A stretch of 64,000 nt of DNA, from assembly GCF_007677875.1 (NCBI RefSeq), contig NZ_VEDO01000002.1:434001-498000 (forward strand), written 5' to 3'. The notes beneath the pieces are model-generated. The model ran no database searches, had not been told where the DNA came from, and worked only from the letters and a program-made list of their open reading frames with translations. Positions 1 to 8,181 of this stretch are shown in pieces; the first letter of the stretch is position 1; every line of letters starts with the position of its first letter. The position numbers and the translations under genes were made by a program. The stretch is from Variovorax boronicumulans (lineage in GTDB: Bacteria; Pseudomonadota; Gammaproteobacteria; Burkholderiales; Burkholderiaceae_C).

Positions 1-1
1 G

Positions 2-1069
2 ACGGTCTACACCGAGATCTTTCTGTGGATCGAACGGCGCATCGAGGGCGACCGCGGCGCGCGGATGAAGCTCGATGCGGCGCCCTTCTCGGTAGAGAAG
101 CTGGTCAAGAAGTGGTTCAAGCATGTCTGCTGGGGCGTGTTCGCGCTGTGGACCGGCTTCACCTTCGTGGGCTACTTCACACCGATCCGCGAGCTGGCGA
201 TGTCCTTCATCACCACGCGCATGGGGCCCTGGGAGGTGTTCTGGGTGCTGTTCTACGGCCTGGCCACGTATGGCAATGCAGGCTTCCTGCGCGAGCAGGT
301 CTGCAAGTACATGTGCCCCTACGCACGTTTCCAGAGCGCGATGTTCGACCGCGACACGCTGATCGTGAGCTACGACGCCGCGCGCGGCGAGCCGCGCGGC
401 AGCCGGCCGCGCAACGCCGACGCGGCAGCGCGCGGCCTGGGTGCCTGCACCGACTGCACGCTGTGCGTGCAGGTCTGCCCGACCGGCATCGACATCCGCA
501 AGGGCCTGCAGTACGAATGCATCGGCTGCGGTGCCTGCGCCGACGTCTGCGATGGCGTGATGGACAAGATGGGCTATGCGCGCGGGCTCGTGAAGTTCAC
601 CACGCAGCAAGGGCTCGCCAAGGGCTGGAGCCGCGCGCAGATCTGGCGCAGGGTGCTGCGGCCGCGCGTGCTGGTCTATGCCGGTGTGCTGCTGGCGATC
701 TCGCTCGGCCTGGGCCTGAGCCTGGCGCTGCGCACGCCGTTCAAGGTGGACGTGGTGCGGGATCGCGGCGCCATGGCCCGCATCGTGGCCGGCGGCGCGA
801 TCGAGAACGTCTACCGCCTGCAGATCATGAACGCCACCGAAGCGCACCAGCGCTTCGCCATCATGGCGAGCGGGCTGCCCGGCCTCGTGGTCACGTCCGA
901 GCCCGAGGTCGAGGTCGATGCCACGGCCTCCCGCTGGGTCGCCGTGCGGCTGCAGGTCCCGCAGCAAGCTGCGGCCGCGGGAGGTTCGCACCCCATCCAT
1001 TTCGAGCTGCGCATGCTGGACGGCGACGCCCATGTACGCGAGAAATCCGTCTTTTTGATTCCCCGGTGA
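2..1069 (+). CDS. ccoG: Cytochrome c oxidase accessory protein CcoG, 5'-truncated by the window edge
   Basis: This is a polyferredoxin-like membrane protein needed for assembly of cbb3-type cytochrome oxidase. The reading frame is open from base 2, so the N-terminus lies outside the window. Visible are the TEIFLWIER region typical of the family, hydrophobic segments after the KWFKHVCW motif, and two 4Fe-4S clusters: CTDCTLCVQVCP (first Cys at fragment residue 149) and CIGCGACADVC. One more transmembrane segment precedes a C-terminal periplasmic Ig-like domain. A fixH-like gene follows 11 bases downstream, the usual ccoNOPQ–ccoGH order. Assignment is firm; only the start is missing. Confidence 0.95.
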   Translation, partial: TVYTEIFLWIERRIEGDRGARMKLDAAPFSVEKLVKKWFKHVCWGVFALWTGFTFVGYFTPIRELAMSFITTRMGPWEVFWVLFYGLATYGNAGFLREQVCKYMCPYARFQSAMFDRDTLIVSYDAARGEPRGSRPRNADAAARGLGACTDCTLCVQVCPTGIDIRKGLQYECIGCGACADVCDGVMDKMGYARGLVKFTTQQGLAKGWSRAQIWRRVLRPRVLVYAGVLLAISLGLGLSLALRTPFKVDVVRDRGAMARIVAGGAIENVYRLQIMNATEAHQRFAIMASGLPGLVVTSEPEVEVDATASRWVAVRLQVPQQAAAAGGSHPIHFELRMLDGDAHVREKSVFLIPR

Positions 1070-1080
1070 AGGAGACCTCC

Positions 1081-1326
1081 ATGCAGGAACAACACGCCCC
1101 GGTCGCACGCCCCTGGTGGCGCTACGGCATGGTCTGGATGGTGATCGGCGGCCCGCTCGCGGTCGTCGTGGCCGGCATTGCGACGGCCGTGATCGCCTTC
1201 CAGGGCGCCGACCCGGTGGTCGTCCCGGCGCCCGCCCAGGTGGCTGCCGAAGAGGCCTTCGATCTGCAGCCCGCGATGGCCGGGCGCAACCACGCGGCGA
1301 CCGGCACCGTGCCGGCGCGGCGCTGA
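1081..1326 (+). CDS. Short FixH-like membrane protein
   Basis: An 81-residue protein preceded by a strong AAGGAG site and placed directly after ccoG, where FixH (CcoH) is expected; FixH takes part in cbb3 oxidase maturation. It has one transmembrane helix (about residues 18–41, after PWWRYGMVW) and a short periplasmic tail ending near GRNHAATG. Full-length FixH proteins have a longer periplasmic domain beginning with a D-Y-Y motif; here the helix is followed by an Ala/Pro/Val-rich stretch without it. The family call rests on position, the N-terminal PWW…VWxVI…GP pattern and the tail. It may be a degenerate family member. Confidence 0.7.
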   Translation: MQEQHAPVARPWWRYGMVWMVIGGPLAVVVAGIATAVIAFQGADPVVVPAPAQVAAEEAFDLQPAMAGRNHAATGTVPARR

Positions 1327-1337
1327 GGGCGGGCGCG

Positions 1338-1592
1338 ATGGGCACGATGGCGGCGCGCCGCCTGATGTGGGTGGCCTGGCCGGCCTTTCTGGCCGCAGGC
1401 ATGCTGGAGATGCTGGTGTTCGCGCTCGTCGATCCGCACGACCTGCACTGGCTGGGCCGTGCGTTGGACTGGTCGGCGATGGCGGTCTACACCGCGAGCT
1501 TCTTCGCCTTCTGGGCGGTCGCCATGGCGGGCAGCGCGCTCACGCTGCTGCTGGCGTCACCGGAGATGGTCAGTGGCAGACCTGGGGATTGA
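1338..1592 (+). CDS. Small conserved membrane protein of the cco–fnr region
   Basis: An 84-residue hydrophobic protein with two predicted transmembrane helices (about residues 9–28 and 45–70), joined by a loop containing DPHDLHWLG. It begins 11 bases after the fixH-like gene, on the same strand, and its last 23 bases overlap the convergent fnr gene. A small protein of this kind seems to recur between fixH and fnr in related betaproteobacteria, which suggests a role linked to the oxidase cluster. I recognise no functional domain. The second ATG of the frame (9 bases in) is an alternative start. Confidence 0.65.
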   Translation: MGTMAARRLMWVAWPAFLAAGMLEMLVFALVDPHDLHWLGRALDWSAMAVYTASFFAFWAVAMAGSALTLLLASPEMVSGRPGD

Positions 1593-2289
1593 CGATGCGC
1601 TGCAACGCGTCGGCATCGACGATGCGCAGATGCCGCTGCTTGACCTCGACGATGCCATCGTCTCCGAACTTGGAGAACGTGCGGCTCACGGTCTCGAGCT
1701 TGAGCCCCAGGTAGCTGCCGATCTCCTCGCGCGTCATGCGCAGCACGAGCTCGCTGCGCGAGAAGCCGCGCGCATGCAGGCGCTTGACCAGATTCAGCAG
1801 GAAGGCCGCCACGCGCTCCTCCGCGCGCATGCTGCCCAGCAGCAGCATGACGCCGTGCTCGCGCACGATTTCGCGGCTCATGATCTTGTGCACGTGGTTC
1901 TGCAGCGCGTTGACCTCGCGCGAGAGTTCCTCGAGCCGGTCGAAAGGCATGACGCACACCTCGGCATCTTCCAGCGCCACGGCGTCGCAGCTGTGCTTGT
2001 CGTTGACGATGCCGTCCAGGCCGATGATCTCGCCGGCCATCTGGAAGCCCGTGACCTGCTCGCGGCCATCGTCGGTCGCCACCAGGGTCTTGAAGAAACC
2101 GGTGCGGATCGCGTAGAGCGAGGTGAACTTCTCGCCGCTGCGAAACAGCGTGGCGCCGCGCTTCACGGACTTGCGCGTCGCAACCACTTCGTCGATGCGT
2201 TCCAGCGCCTGCTGGTCGAGCTGCATGGGCATGCAGAGCTCACGCAGGTTGCAGTTGGAGCAGGCGACTTTGATGGTGTGCGGGTGCAT
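1570..2289 (-). CDS. fnr: FNR-type oxygen-sensing transcription regulator
   Basis: A 239-residue Crp/Fnr-family regulator. Cysteines at positions 10, 13 and 19 plus Cys101 match the spacing of the four ligands of the oxygen-labile 4Fe-4S cluster in E. coli FNR. A cyclic-nucleotide-binding-like β-barrel and dimerisation helix follow. The C-terminal helix-turn-helix (about residues 188–212) carries the E-x-x-S-R recognition pattern in LETVSRTF that reads TTGAT half-sites. It is divergent from hemN, with an FNR box between them, so autoregulation is plausible. Its 3' end overlaps the convergent small membrane-protein gene by 23 bases. Confidence 0.95.
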   Translation of the reverse strand: MHPHTIKVACSNCNLRELCMPMQLDQQALERIDEVVATRKSVKRGATLFRSGEKFTSLYAIRTGFFKTLVATDDGREQVTGFQMAGEIIGLDGIVNDKHSCDAVALEDAEVCVMPFDRLEELSREVNALQNHVHKIMSREIVREHGVMLLLGSMRAEERVAAFLLNLVKRLHARGFSRSELVLRMTREEIGSYLGLKLETVSRTFSKFGDDGIVEVKQRHLRIVDADALQRIVNPQVCH

Positions 2290-2342
2290 GGCGTCCTTTC
2301 ATGACGTGGCGCAAATTGTCTCAAACCTGAGCGGCTGGAGAC

Positions 2343-2356
2343 TTGATCTGGGTCAA
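2343..2356. promoter_or_regulatory. FNR box between fnr and hemN
   Basis: The sequence TTGATCTGGGTCAA matches the FNR consensus TTGAT-N4-ATCAA at 9 of 10 half-site positions. Its centre is about 55 bases upstream of the hemN start and about 60 bases upstream of the fnr start. That fits class II activation of hemN near -41.5 and could also support autocontrol of fnr. Binding is inferred from the motif and from the neighbouring fnr gene. Confidence 0.85.
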
Positions 2357-2404
2357 GGTCCGGACGAATGGAACACGGCACAGTGGCAGGCAGAGGATTC
2401 CCCC

Positions 2405-3814
2405 ATGACGACTTCTTTGGCCAGCCCCGCGGCTTGCGCAATTCCCACCGACGTGCTGCAGCGCTTCGACCGGCCCGGCCCGCGCTACACCTCCTACCCC
2501 ACGGCCGACCGCTTCGTCGAAGCCTTCGGCCCCGCGGATCTGCTGCGGGCACTGCAGCAACGCCGCCATGGCGGGGCAGGGCAGGCGCTGCCTCTGTCGC
2601 TGTACGTGCACGTTCCATTCTGCGAGTCGCTTTGCTATTACTGTGCATGCAACAAGATCATCACCAAGCGCCATGAGAAGGCCGCGCCCTACCTGGACTA
2701 CCTGGCGCGCGAGATCGGCCTGTACGTGGCCGCGCTCGGCGAAGGCCAGCCCGTCTCGCAAGTGCACCTGGGAGGCGGCAGCCCCACCTTCCTGAACGAC
2801 ACCGAGCTGGCGCGGCTCATGGAAATGCTGCGCAGCCGTTTCGCATTGGCGCCCGGCGGCGAGTACGCGATCGAGATCGACCCGCGCACCGTGGACACCG
2901 CGCGGCTGCGGCACCTGGCCGGCCTGGGCTTCAACCGGCTCTCCTTCGGCGTGCAGGACTTCGACCCGGCCGTGCAAAAGGCCGTGCACCGCGTCCAGCC
3001 CTATGCGCAGGTGGAGCAGCTCGTGCACAGCGCGCGCGGCCTGGGCTTCGAGTCGCTCAACGTCGACCTGATCTACGGCCTGCCGCTGCAGACGCCCGCT
3101 TCGTTCGCGCAGACGCTGGAGCAGGTCGTGACGCTGCGGCCCGAGCGCATCGCGCTGTACGGCTACGCCCACCTGCCCGAGCGCTTCAAGCCGCAGCGCC
3201 GCATCCATGCCGAGCAACTGCCCGATGGCGCCGCGCGGCTGGCCATGCTGGGCGCAGCGCTGGCGCGTTTCGAGGCCGCCGGCTACGTCTACGTGGGCAT
3301 GGACCATTTCGCCCTTCCCGGCGACGCGCTGGCCGTGGCCAAGCGCCAGGGCCGGCTGCACCGCAACTTCCAGGGCTACAGCACCCAGCCCGATTGCGAC
3401 CTGATCGCGCTCGGCGTGTCCGGCATCGGCAAGGTCGGCGCGAGCTATGCCCAGAATGCCAAGACCATGGAGCAGTATTGCGACCTGCTGGACCAGGGCC
3501 AGCTGCCCGTGGTGCGCGGCCTGGCGCTCACGCGCGATGACCTGTTGCGTCGCAGCGTGATCATGGCGCTGATGTGCCAGGGTGCGCTGCAGTTCGAGGC
3601 CATCGAGCTGGCCTGGCTGATCGACTTCCGCCAGTACTTCGCGGCCGAGCTGGCGCAGTTGCGCGCGCTGCAGGACGACGGCCTCGTGCAGATCGATGCC
3701 CAGGGCCTGCAGCTCACCGCCACGGGCTGGTACCTGGTGCGCGCCGTGGCCATGGTGTTCGACCGCTACGTGCAGGCCGACCGCGCGCGCGCACGCTTCT
3801 CGCGGATTCTTTGA
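2405..3814 (+). CDS. hemN: Oxygen-independent coproporphyrinogen III oxidase
   Basis: A radical SAM enzyme that decarboxylates coproporphyrinogen III to protoporphyrinogen IX without oxygen, in the cytoplasm. The protein is 469 residues, normal for HemN. The 4Fe-4S binding motif is PFCESLCYYCACN (Cys73, Cys77, Cys80, with the extra Cys82 of HemN). The N-terminal GPRYTSYPTA signature and the HLGGGSPTF glycine-rich motif are present. The start at 2405 is preceded by GAGGA; the frame stays open upstream, but earlier starts would run across the FNR box. The upstream FNR box predicts induction at low oxygen. Confidence 0.96.
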   Translation: MTTSLASPAACAIPTDVLQRFDRPGPRYTSYPTADRFVEAFGPADLLRALQQRRHGGAGQALPLSLYVHVPFCESLCYYCACNKIITKRHEKAAPYLDYLAREIGLYVAALGEGQPVSQVHLGGGSPTFLNDTELARLMEMLRSRFALAPGGEYAIEIDPRTVDTARLRHLAGLGFNRLSFGVQDFDPAVQKAVHRVQPYAQVEQLVHSARGLGFESLNVDLIYGLPLQTPASFAQTLEQVVTLRPERIALYGYAHLPERFKPQRRIHAEQLPDGAARLAMLGAALARFEAAGYVYVGMDHFALPGDALAVAKRQGRLHRNFQGYSTQPDCDLIALGVSGIGKVGASYAQNAKTMEQYCDLLDQGQLPVVRGLALTRDDLLRRSVIMALMCQGALQFEAIELAWLIDFRQYFAAELAQLRALQDDGLVQIDAQGLQLTATGWYLVRAVAMVFDRYVQADRARARFSRIL

Positions 3815-3821
3815 GCAGCGC

Positions 3822-4532
3822 ATGGCCACCGCGCTGGGCATGACCGCGCTGCTGATGGGTCTGGCCGGCGGCCCGCACTGCGCGCTGATGTGCGGCGCGG
3901 CCTGCGCCGGCATCGGCCGCGCCGCCGAACCGCAGGGCGGCCGCGCGCTGGCGCAGTTCCACGCCGGGCGGGCCACCGGCTATGCCGTCGTGGGCGCGCT
4001 GGCCGCCTGGTCCATGCAGGGGCTGGGCTGGCTGGGCGGCGCGAGCGTGGCCTTGCGGCCGCTCTGGAGCTTCGTGCACCTGGCCGCGATCGTCCTGGGT
4101 CTGGTGCTGTTGCTGCAGGCGCGCCAGCCGGCCTGGATGGAGCGGCACGGCCGGGCGCTGTGGCAGCGCGTGCGCCTGCTGGTGCCACGGCGCGGCGGCA
4201 GTTTCGTGGTGGGGCTGGCCTGGGCATTGATGCCGTGCGGCCTGCTCCAGGCGGCGTTACTGACGGCCGCGCTCGCAGGCGACGCGGCCCAGGGCGCCGG
4301 CGCCATGCTGGCGTTTGCCACTGGCTCGGCGCTGTCGCTGTGGGCCGCGCCCTGGGTGGTGCTGCGCCTGCCGGCGCTGGCCGGCGGGCCGCGCGGCGTG
4401 CTGGCCGGCCGCGCGCCGGCCTTGTCCGCATGGGGCACGCGGTTGGCCGGCCTGGCCCTGCTGGCCAGCTCCACCTGGGCGCTGTGGCACGGCCTCGTGT
4501 ACGCACAGGCGCCCTGGTGCCTGCCGCGCTGA
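3822..4532 (+). CDS. SafE/TauE-type membrane protein (UreH/DsbD-like transmembrane domain)
   Basis: A 236-residue polytopic membrane protein with about six helices and the GGPHCALMCGAAC motif near residue 14, typical of the COG2836 family found beside cbb3 oxidase genes. Members of the wider group move metal ions or reductant across the inner membrane; the substrate here is unknown, though the oxidase context points to copper or redox supply. It starts 7 bases after the hemN stop, so co-transcription and FNR control are likely. A short AAGCC/GGCTT hairpin with a few T residues follows the stop and may be a weak terminator. Confidence 0.8.
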   Translation: MATALGMTALLMGLAGGPHCALMCGAACAGIGRAAEPQGGRALAQFHAGRATGYAVVGALAAWSMQGLGWLGGASVALRPLWSFVHLAAIVLGLVLLLQARQPAWMERHGRALWQRVRLLVPRRGGSFVVGLAWALMPCGLLQAALLTAALAGDAAQGAGAMLAFATGSALSLWAAPWVVLRLPALAGGPRGVLAGRAPALSAWGTRLAGLALLASSTWALWHGLVYAQAPWCLPR

Positions 4533-4888
4533 AGCCGCCGGCTTTCTCCCCCTGACTTTGCCGACCACCATCGCGGCGTGGCATGCACGACGCCGCGTGT
4601 GTGGCTCGCCTGCGTCTTGTCTACGACCGGCGCGCTGGAGGCGACAGCCGGCCTCTGGATGCATGTCTGCGATCGCATCTCCTCTTCTAGCATGCATGCA
4701 CAAACGAAGAGGGAAGAAACAGAACACAAACGAGTTACTGCTTTGCATAGAACGTGCCGGTCGGTCCATCCCGCGTGGAGCAAGCGCTGACCGGCAGGCC
4801 GAAGTGGCGCCCGATCGGGTGCCGGCCGCCGCTACCCGTGCTGTCTGCACAGGCCCGTGAAGCGCCTTGTCCATTGAAGGAGTTCGCC
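4533..4888. other. 356-base intergenic region before the porin gene
   Basis: No convincing gene is present. The left end holds a small inverted repeat (about 4532–4545, stem AAGCC/GGCTT, then T-rich) that may end the hemN–safE transcript. The middle, about 4680–4750, is noticeably more AT-rich than its surroundings, including the alternating GCATGCATGCA stretch, and is the likeliest place for the porin promoter. I could not fix a -35/-10 pair. The last bases hold the porin ribosome-binding site AAGGAG. Confidence 0.5.
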
Positions 4889-6103
4889 ATGAGATTTCAG
4901 CTTCGGATGGCCGCCGCCGCGCTTGCGGGCCTGGCCACCAGCGCCCAGGCCCTGGCCCAGGCGCAGTCCGATTCCATCTTCAGCGTGTCCGGCTTCGGCA
5001 CTCTGGGCGTGGTCGGCACCAACCAGGATGGCGCCGAGTACGTGATCCCCGGCCAGGTTCGCGGCGCGGACAAGTCCTGGAGCGGCGAAGTCGACAGCAA
5101 GCTCGGCGTACAGCTCGGCGCCAAGTTCAACAGCCAGTTCTCGGCCACGCTGCAGGTGCTCAGCAAGCAGGACGGCAAGGGCAAATTCACGCCCGGTGTG
5201 GAATGGGCCTTTGCCAAATGGCAGGCCACCCCCGGTCTGACACTGCGCGCGGGCCGCATGGGCGGGCCGTTCTTCGCCGTCTCGGACTTCCGCGACGTGG
5301 GCTATGCCAACACCTGGCTGCGCCCGCCCATCGACGTCTACGGCCAGGTGCCGGTGAGCCACTTCGACGGCGCCGACCTGGGCTGGCAGACCAGCGTGGC
5401 CGGCAAGGCGCTGAGCTTGCAGATCTTCGGCGGCAAGAGTTCCTCGCATGTGGAGCACAGCAAGGTCGAGATCGACGCGCTGGTCGGCGTGAACGCGACC
5501 ATCGAACTGCTGGACGGCCTGAGCCTGCGGCTGGGCCATGCGACGGGCAAGCTGACCGTGCACTCGGGCGCGCTCAACGACCTGGTGGGGGTGTTGCGCC
5601 GCACGCCGTTCGCAGGCGTCGGCGACCAGCTCGACCCGAACGACAAGCGGGCCAGCTTCAGCGGCGTGGGACTGACGTACGACCAGGGCAACTGGATCGT
5701 GCTGGCCGAGTACACCATGCGCAAGACCAAGACCTTCATTCCCGACACCACGGGCTGGTACACGACGGTGGGCTACCGCGTCGGCAAGTTCACGCCTTAT
5801 GCCACGCTGTCGCGCTTGAAGACCGACGACAGCAACGTCAACAACACCATCCCGGCCTCGGTGGTGCTGCCCGGCATGCAGGCGCCGCTGCGGGTCTATG
5901 TCGATGGCGCGACGGCGGCCCAGAGCACGCCGCAAAAGACCATCGCGTTGGGCGTGCGCTGGGATGCGATGCGCAACGTGGCCGTGAAGGCGCAGTTCGA
6001 CCGCATCAAGACCACGGGGGCCGGCCAGTTCTACGACGCCGACGCGGGCTTTTCGAACAAGCGCGTCAACGTCTATAGCCTGGCCGTGGACTTCGTGTTC
6101 TGA
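4889..6103 (+). CDS. Outer-membrane porin-like β-barrel protein
   Basis: A 404-residue protein with a signal peptide (cut near ALAQAQ, residue 25) and alternating amphipathic strands typical of Gram-negative porins, ending in Phe (FVF) as required for outer-membrane insertion. The opening FSVSGFGTLGVV resembles the first strand of betaproteobacterial porins. It is preceded by AAGGAG and followed 12 bases later by a periplasmic phosphate-binding-like protein, then a chemoreceptor, which suggests uptake and sensing of the same solute. The substrate is not evident; the overall family call is secure, the specificity unknown. Confidence 0.85.
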   Translation: MRFQLRMAAAALAGLATSAQALAQAQSDSIFSVSGFGTLGVVGTNQDGAEYVIPGQVRGADKSWSGEVDSKLGVQLGAKFNSQFSATLQVLSKQDGKGKFTPGVEWAFAKWQATPGLTLRAGRMGGPFFAVSDFRDVGYANTWLRPPIDVYGQVPVSHFDGADLGWQTSVAGKALSLQIFGGKSSSHVEHSKVEIDALVGVNATIELLDGLSLRLGHATGKLTVHSGALNDLVGVLRRTPFAGVGDQLDPNDKRASFSGVGLTYDQGNWIVLAEYTMRKTKTFIPDTTGWYTTVGYRVGKFTPYATLSRLKTDDSNVNNTIPASVVLPGMQAPLRVYVDGATAAQSTPQKTIALGVRWDAMRNVAVKAQFDRIKTTGAGQFYDADAGFSNKRVNVYSLAVDFVF

Positions 6104-6115
6104 GGAGGACGCAGC

Positions 6116-6541
6116 ATGACGAGCACGAAATTTCTCACCCTGCTGGCCGCACTGTCCGCAGTGGCCGGCGCGGCAACCGCGCAGGTGGCCGTGGTGGTCG
6201 GCGCCAAGAGCGGCACGGCGGCCATGACGGCCGATCAGGTGGCTGGCATTTTCCTGGGCAAGAGCAACCAGCTGCCCAGCGGCGCGGCCGCTGCTGCGGC
6301 CGACCTGCCCGAGAGCGCCGCCGTGCGCGAGCAGTTCTACAGCAAGGTCACGGGCAAGTCCTCGGCCCAGGTCAAGGCGGGCTGGTCGCGGCTGGTGTTC
6401 TCGGGCAAGGCGACGCCGCCCAAGGAATTGGCCAGCGCGGCCGAGGTGAAGAGCTTCGTGGCGGCCAATCCGGACGCCATCGGCTACATCGAGAAATCGG
6501 CCGTCGACGGGTCGGTCAAGGTGGTGTTGAACGTGGATTGA
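6116..6541 (+). CDS. Small phosphate ABC-type substrate-binding-like periplasmic protein
   Basis: A 141-residue protein with a signal peptide (cut near ATAQ, about residue 22). The mature part resembles the compact PstS-like/PBP family: AAMTADQVAGIFLGKS near the start and ANPDAIGYIEKSAV near the end match the family's start and end blocks. It is much shorter than a true PstS and lacks associated permease genes, so it is more likely a sensing or scavenging protein than a transporter subunit. Its AGGAGG ribosome site overlaps the porin stop codon. A chemoreceptor follows 30 bases later. Confidence 0.75.
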   Translation: MTSTKFLTLLAALSAVAGAATAQVAVVVGAKSGTAAMTADQVAGIFLGKSNQLPSGAAAAAADLPESAAVREQFYSKVTGKSSAQVKAGWSRLVFSGKATPPKELASAAEVKSFVAANPDAIGYIEKSAVDGSVKVVLNVD

Positions 6542-6571
6542 CGGTCCTGGCCGGCCGCGCTGGAGGATGGC

Positions 6572-8149
6572 ATGCATCTGAAGACCCGCATCGCGCTGCT
6601 GCCCGTCATGGCGGCTCTGCTGTTCGGACTGGGCATCGCGGTGGTGCTGTTCTTCGCCACGCGCACGCAAGGGGCGATCGACCATGTGGGAATGGTGTCC
6701 TACCCCTACCTGGACGCCACGAACCGGTTCGCCAGCCAGCTCGAAGGGCTGGGCAACACGGTGCAGAGCGCGGTGGCCGAGGGCGAGAAGAAGCGGCTTG
6801 AGGAGGCCGCCGAGCGTGCGGTGGCCATGCGCAAGACCCTGGAGCGCGTCAAGGCCATCGCCGGCAAGGCCGAAACCGGCGCGCAACTTGAGCGGGACTT
6901 CGAGGCCTACCATGCCGCGGCCGTGGAGACCGCCGAACTGTTCCTGGGCATCCGGCAGGGCGACCAGGCCGGCGCCATCCCGCGCATGCAGGCAGCGCTC
7001 AAGCGGCTGGAGACGGGGCTGGAGCAGATGCGCAGCGAGGCGCGCGCCAGCTTCGACGCCGATCTGGAGGGCGCGGAGGCTGGTGTGCGCTCAGGCGTGC
7101 TGGCGACCGTGGCCAGCGGCCTGGTCGTGGTGGCCGTACTGGCTGTGGGCTCGTGGTTGCTGATCGCCAGTATCTGGCGCCAGCTCGGTGGCGAGCCGCA
7201 GTACGCGCGCGACGTCATGCGCCAGATGGCCGAGGGCGACCTGTCGCAATCGATCGAGGTGGCGCCCGGCGCCGAGGGCAGCCTGCTGGCAGCGGTGCGC
7301 GACATGGCGCAGGGCCTGGCCGCCATCGTGGCCCATGTGCGGGGCGGCACCGACGCCATGACCAGCGCCTCGCGCGAGATCGCCGCAGGCAACCAGAACC
7401 TGTCCCAACGCACCGAGCGCCAGGCCGGCTCGCTCGAGCAGACCTCTGCCCACATGCAGCAGCTGACCGAGACCGTGCGCCAGAGCGCCGATGCGGCGCG
7501 CCAGGCCAACCAGCTCGCCGGCTCGGCCGCCAGCGTGGCGCAAAAGGGCGGCGCGCTGGTGGGCCAGGTGGTCAGCACGATGGAGGAGATCAGCGCCAGC
7601 TCGCGCAAGATCGGCGACATCATCGGCGTGATCGATTCCATCGCCTTTCAGACCAACATCCTGGCGCTGAACGCGGCCGTGGAGGCGGCGCGCGCGGGCG
7701 AGCAGGGCCGCGGCTTCGCGGTGGTGGCCAGCGAGGTGCGCTCGCTGGCGCAGCGCAGCGCCGAGGCGGCGCGCGAGATCAAGGCGCTGATCGGCGCCAA
7801 CGTGGCGCGCGTGGGCTCGGGCGCTGCGCTGGTCAAGGACGCCGGCGCCACCATGGACGAGATCGTGGCCAGCGTGCAGCGCGTGTCCGACATCATCGGC
7901 GAGGTCACGGCGGCATCCAGCGAGCAGAGCCAGGGGATCGCCGACGTGAACCAGTCCATCGTGCAGCTGGACCAGATGACACAGCAGAACGCGGCCCTCG
8001 TGGAGCAGGCCGCGGCGGCCGCCAGCAGCATGGAGTCGCAGGCCAGCGACCTGCAGCATGCGGTCGAGCGCTTCCGTCTTGGCGCGGTCGCGGTGCCGGT
8101 GGCGCAGGTCGGGCAGACGGCGCAGCGCTATGCCATCGTGACGACATAA
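6572..8149 (+). CDS. Methyl-accepting chemotaxis protein
   Basis: A 525-residue transmembrane chemoreceptor. One helix lies at about residues 10–30 and a second at about 177–200, flanking a periplasmic ligand domain rich in helices (four-helix-bundle type). A HAMP-like linker follows, then the signalling domain with the invariant hairpin around [19 protein letters not shown]. No C-terminal NWETF-type CheR tether is visible. It lies 30 bases behind the periplasmic binding-like protein, so that protein may present ligand to this receptor; that link is an inference from gene order. Confidence 0.92.
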   Translation: MHLKTRIALLPVMAALLFGLGIAVVLFFATRTQGAIDHVGMVSYPYLDATNRFASQLEGLGNTVQSAVAEGEKKRLEEAAERAVAMRKTLERVKAIAGKAETGAQLERDFEAYHAAAVETAELFLGIRQGDQAGAIPRMQAALKRLETGLEQMRSEARASFDADLEGAEAGVRSGVLATVASGLVVVAVLAVGSWLLIASIWRQLGGEPQYARDVMRQMAEGDLSQSIEVAPGAEGSLLAAVRDMAQGLAAIVAHVRGGTDAMTSASREIAAGNQNLSQRTERQAGSLEQTSAHMQQLTETVRQSADAARQANQLAGSAASVAQKGGALVGQVVSTMEEISASSRKIGDIIGVIDSIAFQTNILALNAAVEAARAGEQGRGFAVVASEVRSLAQRSAEAAREIKALIGANVARVGSGAALVKDAGATMDEIVASVQRVSDIIGEVTAASSEQSQGIADVNQSIVQLDQMTQQNAALVEQAAAAASSMESQASDLQHAVERFRLGAVAVPVAQVGQTAQRYAIVTT

Positions 8150-8181
8150 TGTTCCGATGCCAGGCTGCGCGACGTTTCGCC

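Noticed and set aside
25-1080. Long plus-strand frame in another register over ccoG
   Set aside because: Only its end (from 1081) is a real gene, the fixH-like one; the part over ccoG is out of frame with the conserved iron–sulfur protein.
2369-2404. Earlier in-frame region upstream of hemN as coding sequence
   Set aside because: The frame is open, but starts there would place the FNR box and promoter inside the gene; the ATG at 2405 has a ribosome site and gives normal HemN length.
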